Origin: Brasenia schreberi
Taxonomy: Eukaryota > Streptophyta > Magnoliopsida > Nymphaeales > Cabombaceae
NCBI GenBank assembly: GCA_036023115.1
Contig: JAYKKT010000080.1
Span: 11,711,501 to 11,775,500, forward strand
Direction of reading: 5' to 3'
Length of the DNA: 64,000 nucleotides
Position numbers and translations under genes: made by a program. Within the stretch, counting starts at the first letter, position 1, and each line of letters begins with the position of its first letter. A model generated the notes under the pieces. That model was not told where the DNA came from. It saw only the letters and a program-made list of their open reading frames with translations, and made no database searches. Below are positions 60,501-64,000 of the stretch, piece after piece.

Positions 60501-61688
60501 GAGAAGAAGAGTACACCAAGTAGTGCAGCAATGCAGGCCAAGAAATCAATCTTGTCGACCTTCCATAAACGAAAAATTGCACTGAAATCGATGAGTCCGA
60601 TGACCGCCGTTATTATGATTCCAGACAAGATCAGGTTCGGTGTGTAGAAGAACAGCGGCATCAGGAATAGCAGGGTGACCAACACAGTTGATGCCAATAC
60701 TATGTTAGATACTGCTGTCTTGCATCCAGCATTGTAGTTCACAGCAGATCGCGAAAATGACCCTGTAGTAGCAGAAATGGTATTTAGATATTTATATAAG
60801 GTCATGTTTTTGACAAAAGTGCACGACTTCATCAAAGGGAACGTAAAGTTATGGGATCAAATGGATCTGCAAGGAACAGATCATATCAGAGTACTTCTTA
60901 AAGGTGTATTTCATACTTGGACTCAGAGGATCCAACCCATTTACATCTACTGATTATTGGAATTACCTGTGGTGACATAGCATGAACTGCAAGATCCAGC
61001 AATGTTCATCAATCCTATTGCCATCATCTCTTTGTTCCCATCAATGTGATACTTCTTCAATGAAGAAAACGTTCTCCCAACAGCAATTCCCTCCTGAAGA
61101 ATTGAGTGCAACAATCAAACAAAGTCTATAATGCCTAACAAAAACGAAAAGGTAAAGGCTAAGACTCGCATTTCGGTCATAAAGTTGGTTCCTACTTCAG
61201 TTCTTCTATTACGAGATACTACTTTCCACCAAATACTTGTGTCTAGCCCTAAAATAAAATTCAATGATCTCGCATGGTGGGGAAGATTGCACAATCAACA
61301 TGTAGAGCCCTGTAATAGCTTAATACATGCTTAAACAACAAAGCGTCGACTTACAGTAAGAGCTAAAATTCCAGTAACAATCCCAGTTTTGATTGCAAGA
61401 CCAAGTAATGGACCACGAAAATAGAGCAAGTTTGCTGAAGGTGGATTTAATCCTTCATCCAAATGTCCAATCTGTTTATCAATACAAAAGAAGTGAATAT
61501 TTAGATCATAATGAGATTATCTGTTGAATAGCAACAAAAGGCTTATGGTAATGATAAAACTCAAGCTTACTATCATAATTCCATGATTCTCAGCTTTGAA
61601 GATGAAAACCAACAAGGTTGAGAGAATAACAGAGGTTAATGGTGCTGCTGCTGACACCCAGAAAAGCACTGGCTTTCTCAGGCTCTGC

Positions 61689-61731
<43 letters not shown>

Positions 61732-62018
61732 GATGGTGATTCGAATTCATTGGTTGATTTAAGGAGTTAAGAGGCAACAATCATACGCACAATATGTCTC
61801 GCAGTAAGCAGCAAGAGCAGGAAGCAGGCGCCCATGACAACTGTTTGCCATTCCCACTGCATTGAGAAATATTACGATTGGAATTACACTCTACAAAAAT
61901 GTCAAGTTTTTCTTTGAATACCGAGACTAGGTAATCCGGATTCCATAATAGCTCCATTAATTAAACTTCGCGTTTATCACACGCCTACACAAGGGTGCGT
62001 GCCCATACATGTACACCA

Positions 62019-62071
<53 letters not shown>

Positions 62072-63078
62072 TGGCAAAGATATTTATAAAAGCAGCATAA
62101 GTTGAAAACGACATTTTGGTTCGCTATATATAAAATAACTTTAGATAGTAAGTGCCATTGGTAAGGGTATCATCAGTCAACTTTTACGACAAAATTAGTG
62201 CGCAGCTCATCGTTGCTTTAAGAAGGTAGGAGGCTAAATCTATGGTTTGTGACATTTGGAATAATCTGTATTAAGTATCACAACAATTAGGTGCGTTTCT
62301 GTGTGTGTGTGCGTGGGAGAGTGAATTATGGGTTCATAGGACATCACCTCATGCCTTCTGTTGATAACGGATTGGACGACAGGGATAATGTTCATCTGCG
62401 GGGTGAAGTGAACTATTCCAAGGAGCCCTTTGAGTTGTTGCAGAGAAACGATGATTGCCGCCCCCGCCATAAATCCCACCAGAGTTGGTCGAGACAAAAA
62501 GTCCACTATGAATCCTAGCCTGCACAGCCATTACCAACTAATCAGTCATCCACCTCTCCCTCCCTCTCTCTCTCCCTCACTCACACACACACACCCACAC
62601 GACACACGCACACACCCCATACGCTTGAAGTTTTTGGTTAACTTCTTCTACACCAGTATAATTTCATGCACCAAGAAAGATCACCTTGGATGTACATCTT
62701 TTTCCTTTTATTGAAATGTATATCATTAATTCATCAAATATCAAAATAAATAATACAAGATTAGTGTTGATCCTAAGTATAATTTGATATTAAAAAGAAA
62801 GTCGATTATTTGTACGGCCTGTAGGTTTTAACTTGTTCAAAATGTAATCGACGATCGCTGACTCCTTTTTCGCTGCAGAAGAGGATCAATGTGGCACGGC
62901 AGTTCCAGCGGCATGTAATGGCAATTTCATAATGAGGCACCTTTTTAAATTGACAGAAATTCTTTGGCTCTTTCTCGGTTTCTCCTGGTATCTATCAAGT
63001 TGTACAAAGTTACGCATGATGTCATTCATGCATGATGATGCATGCATGAATGTCCCTCATCTGGCAAACATACACGCC

Positions 63079-63109
<31 letters not shown>

Positions 63110-63891
63110 CATATAGATAGATAGATAGATAGATATAGAGAGAAACTTAGCGGATGTTTTGAGTCAAAACTCAAAAGAAGTATTTTATTATCAACTCAAA
63201 AAAGCATATTTTTACCTATTAAAATTTCAAAAGGTATGTTTCGGTCAATATTTCAAATGGTCTAGCGAAAAGGATATTTGTATTTACAGTGGACAGCGCA
63301 TCCAACTGTTCTATTGACAGTCAAGAGTTCGACTCCCAGGGAACTTAATCATGCAGAAGCTGGGCCCAAAGTTTTATGGTGTTGTTTCAACCCTTAATTA
63401 GTTTCTCCAAGCTACAAAACAAAACAAAAATGATAGAGGAAAGTGCCTCTAACAGTGTAAAGATGCCTGGACTCTTGTCTCCCTATCTTTAGTTCCCAAA
63501 GGTGTCAAGTGTTAAGAGACATGGACTCGTATCCCCGTATCTTCATGTGCTTTAGCCATGTAGCTATGTTTATATAAGGCTTCTGGACAAAAGAGTGCAT
63601 ATGATGAGTAACTTTAAAGGCTACAACTTGTTCCCAGAAAAGGTGTAGTGAGAGAGATTCAAAAGCAGTAAAAGCGTATGTACCTAAGGAAACCCAAAGA
63701 GGCTTGAAAAACGCCAGCGAAGAAGGTTGCAGTAAAGGCCAATTGAAGGTAAAGCAAAGGTTGGTGAAGAGGAGAAACCGTTTCTCTCAGCATGGACCCC
63801 ATCACTAGAGAGGCTATTGACACAGGGCCCACTGCCAAATCCCTGGAACTTCCGAGAACTGCGTATATCAACGGTGGCACGAAGCTTGAAT
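57591..63891 (-). CDS. SULTR3: SULTR3-family sulfate/anion transporter, N-terminus outside window
   Basis: An SLC26/SulP proton-coupled anion transporter of plant group 3. Members move sulfate in plastid or vascular tissue, and some (SPDT/SULTR3;4) carry phosphate. Minus-strand exons: 63684-63891, 62348-62519, 61791-61856, 61571-61684, 61355-61471, 60967-61093, 60476-60762, 59674-59864, 59313-59398, 57902-57978, 57591-57731. All phases agree and give about 528 residues ending in TGA; about 120 N-terminal residues lie beyond 64000. Motifs: SSFVPPLIY and [89 protein letters not shown] and [16 protein letters not shown]. The C-terminal STAS domain has LKYLILEMT and [10 protein letters not shown]. 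The first intron visible splits the YSSFVPP signature codon. The exact paralogue (3;3- or 3;4-like) needs a tree. Confidence 0.95.
58676..58696. repeat. (TA)n microsatellite in SULTR3 intron
   Basis: A short TA run within the 1.3-kb intron between the two STAS-domain exons. Confidence 0.9.
58995..59085 (-). mobile_element. tRNA-derived SINE fragment in SULTR3 intron
   Basis: The minus strand contains TGGTTAAGCGG (perfect pol III A box) and then GAAGTTCGATCC (B box) about 30 nt later. It lies sense to the host gene in the intron between 59313 and 57978. No complete tRNA cloverleaf forms. Confidence 0.6.
61692..61728. repeat. (GA)n microsatellite at a SULTR3 splice acceptor
   Basis: A GA run on the plus strand, hence (TC)n on the coding strand, ending a few nucleotides before the CTGCAG acceptor of exon 61571-61684. 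It provides the whole polypyrimidine tract. Confidence 0.95.
62019..62071. repeat. Compound (TC)n(TA)n microsatellite in SULTR3 intron
   Basis: About ten TC units followed directly by about sixteen TA units, in the intron between exons 62348-62519 and 61791-61856. Confidence 0.95.
62550..62620. repeat. CT/CA-rich low-complexity tract in SULTR3 intron
   Basis: Runs of CTCCCTCTCT and CACACACAC immediately upstream (gene sense) of exon 62348-62519. Confidence 0.85.
63079..63135. repeat. (AT)n and (GATA)n compound microsatellite
   Basis: AT-rich run 63079-63110 followed by about six GATA units, in the large intron between the first two visible SULTR3 exons. Confidence 0.92.
63285..63360 (+). 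mobile_element. tRNA-like SINE fragment in SULTR3 intron
   Basis: GAGTTCGACTCCC (63328-63340) is a near-perfect B box. An A-box-like TGGACAGCGCATC lies about 40 nt upstream. The flanks do not fold into a complete tRNA and there is no acceptor pairing, so a SINE head is more likely than a tRNA gene. Confidence 0.45.
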
Positions 63892-64000
63892 CTGCATAAA
63901 ATACATGCATAATCAATGTATGAGAAATCTAACGATAAGCACAAAGCCTCTCTTTCTCTCTCCATGATTATGACATGCGTCGGGTAATAATACACATGCA

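Noticed and set aside
61517..61780. Continuous 87-codon frame through the TC repeat
   Set aside because: The Leu-Ser repeat is translation of the intronic microsatellite; only 61571-61684 is exon.
58995..63360. Possible tRNA genes at 58995-59085 and 63285-63360
   Set aside because: Pol III boxes are present, but no acceptor-stem pairing or anticodon loop can be formed from the flanks.

Overview
This is a piece of an angiosperm nuclear genome. It has spliced genes with GT-AG introns, plant-specific products (an MFP1 plastid coiled-coil protein, a root-cap-domain protein, a SULTR3-type transporter), and AT-rich intergenic DNA full of degraded retrotransposons and hAT transposons. I cannot name the species. 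The large introns and abundant RTE-type LINEs suggest a medium to large plant genome.

Layout. 1-7000: intergenic DNA with a Ty3/gypsy aspartic-protease relic on the minus strand and LTR-like sequence. 7201-11288 (+): MFP1, seven exons, including three tandem paralogous short exons. 12421-14605 (-): a three-exon secreted root-cap-domain protein with a foldback MITE in its second intron. 14700-37300: a gene desert containing a complete RTE LINE with target-site duplications (20368-23572), three rearranged copies of a long dispersed repeat, a large gypsy-type LTR, SINE-like pieces, minisatellites and microsatellites.

37965-54716 (+): SYS1, the Golgi membrane protein. Its roughly 450-nt coding sequence is spread over about 16.8 kb because both introns are full of nested transposons. 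Intron 1 holds three RTE remnants, one of them broken by a hAT element with a decayed DUF659/BED transposase. Intron 2 holds a 5'-truncated RTE copy and an older RTE copy broken by a 1297-bp internally deleted hAT element with intact 8-bp target-site duplications. 54717-57590: intergenic. 57591 to beyond 64000 (-): eleven exons of a SULTR3-family transporter, whose N-terminal exon(s) lie outside the window.

The four host genes are unrelated in function (plastid thylakoid/starch, secreted root-cap, Golgi trafficking, anion transport), as is normal for plants. No operon-like or defence-system organisation is visible. The most notable signals are the triplicated 48-nt symmetric exon of MFP1, the hAT family with dense GATAC/GTATC subterminal arrays at three sites, a premature stop shared by two RTE copies, and a GA/TC microsatellite serving as the polypyrimidine tract of a SULTR3 splice acceptor.
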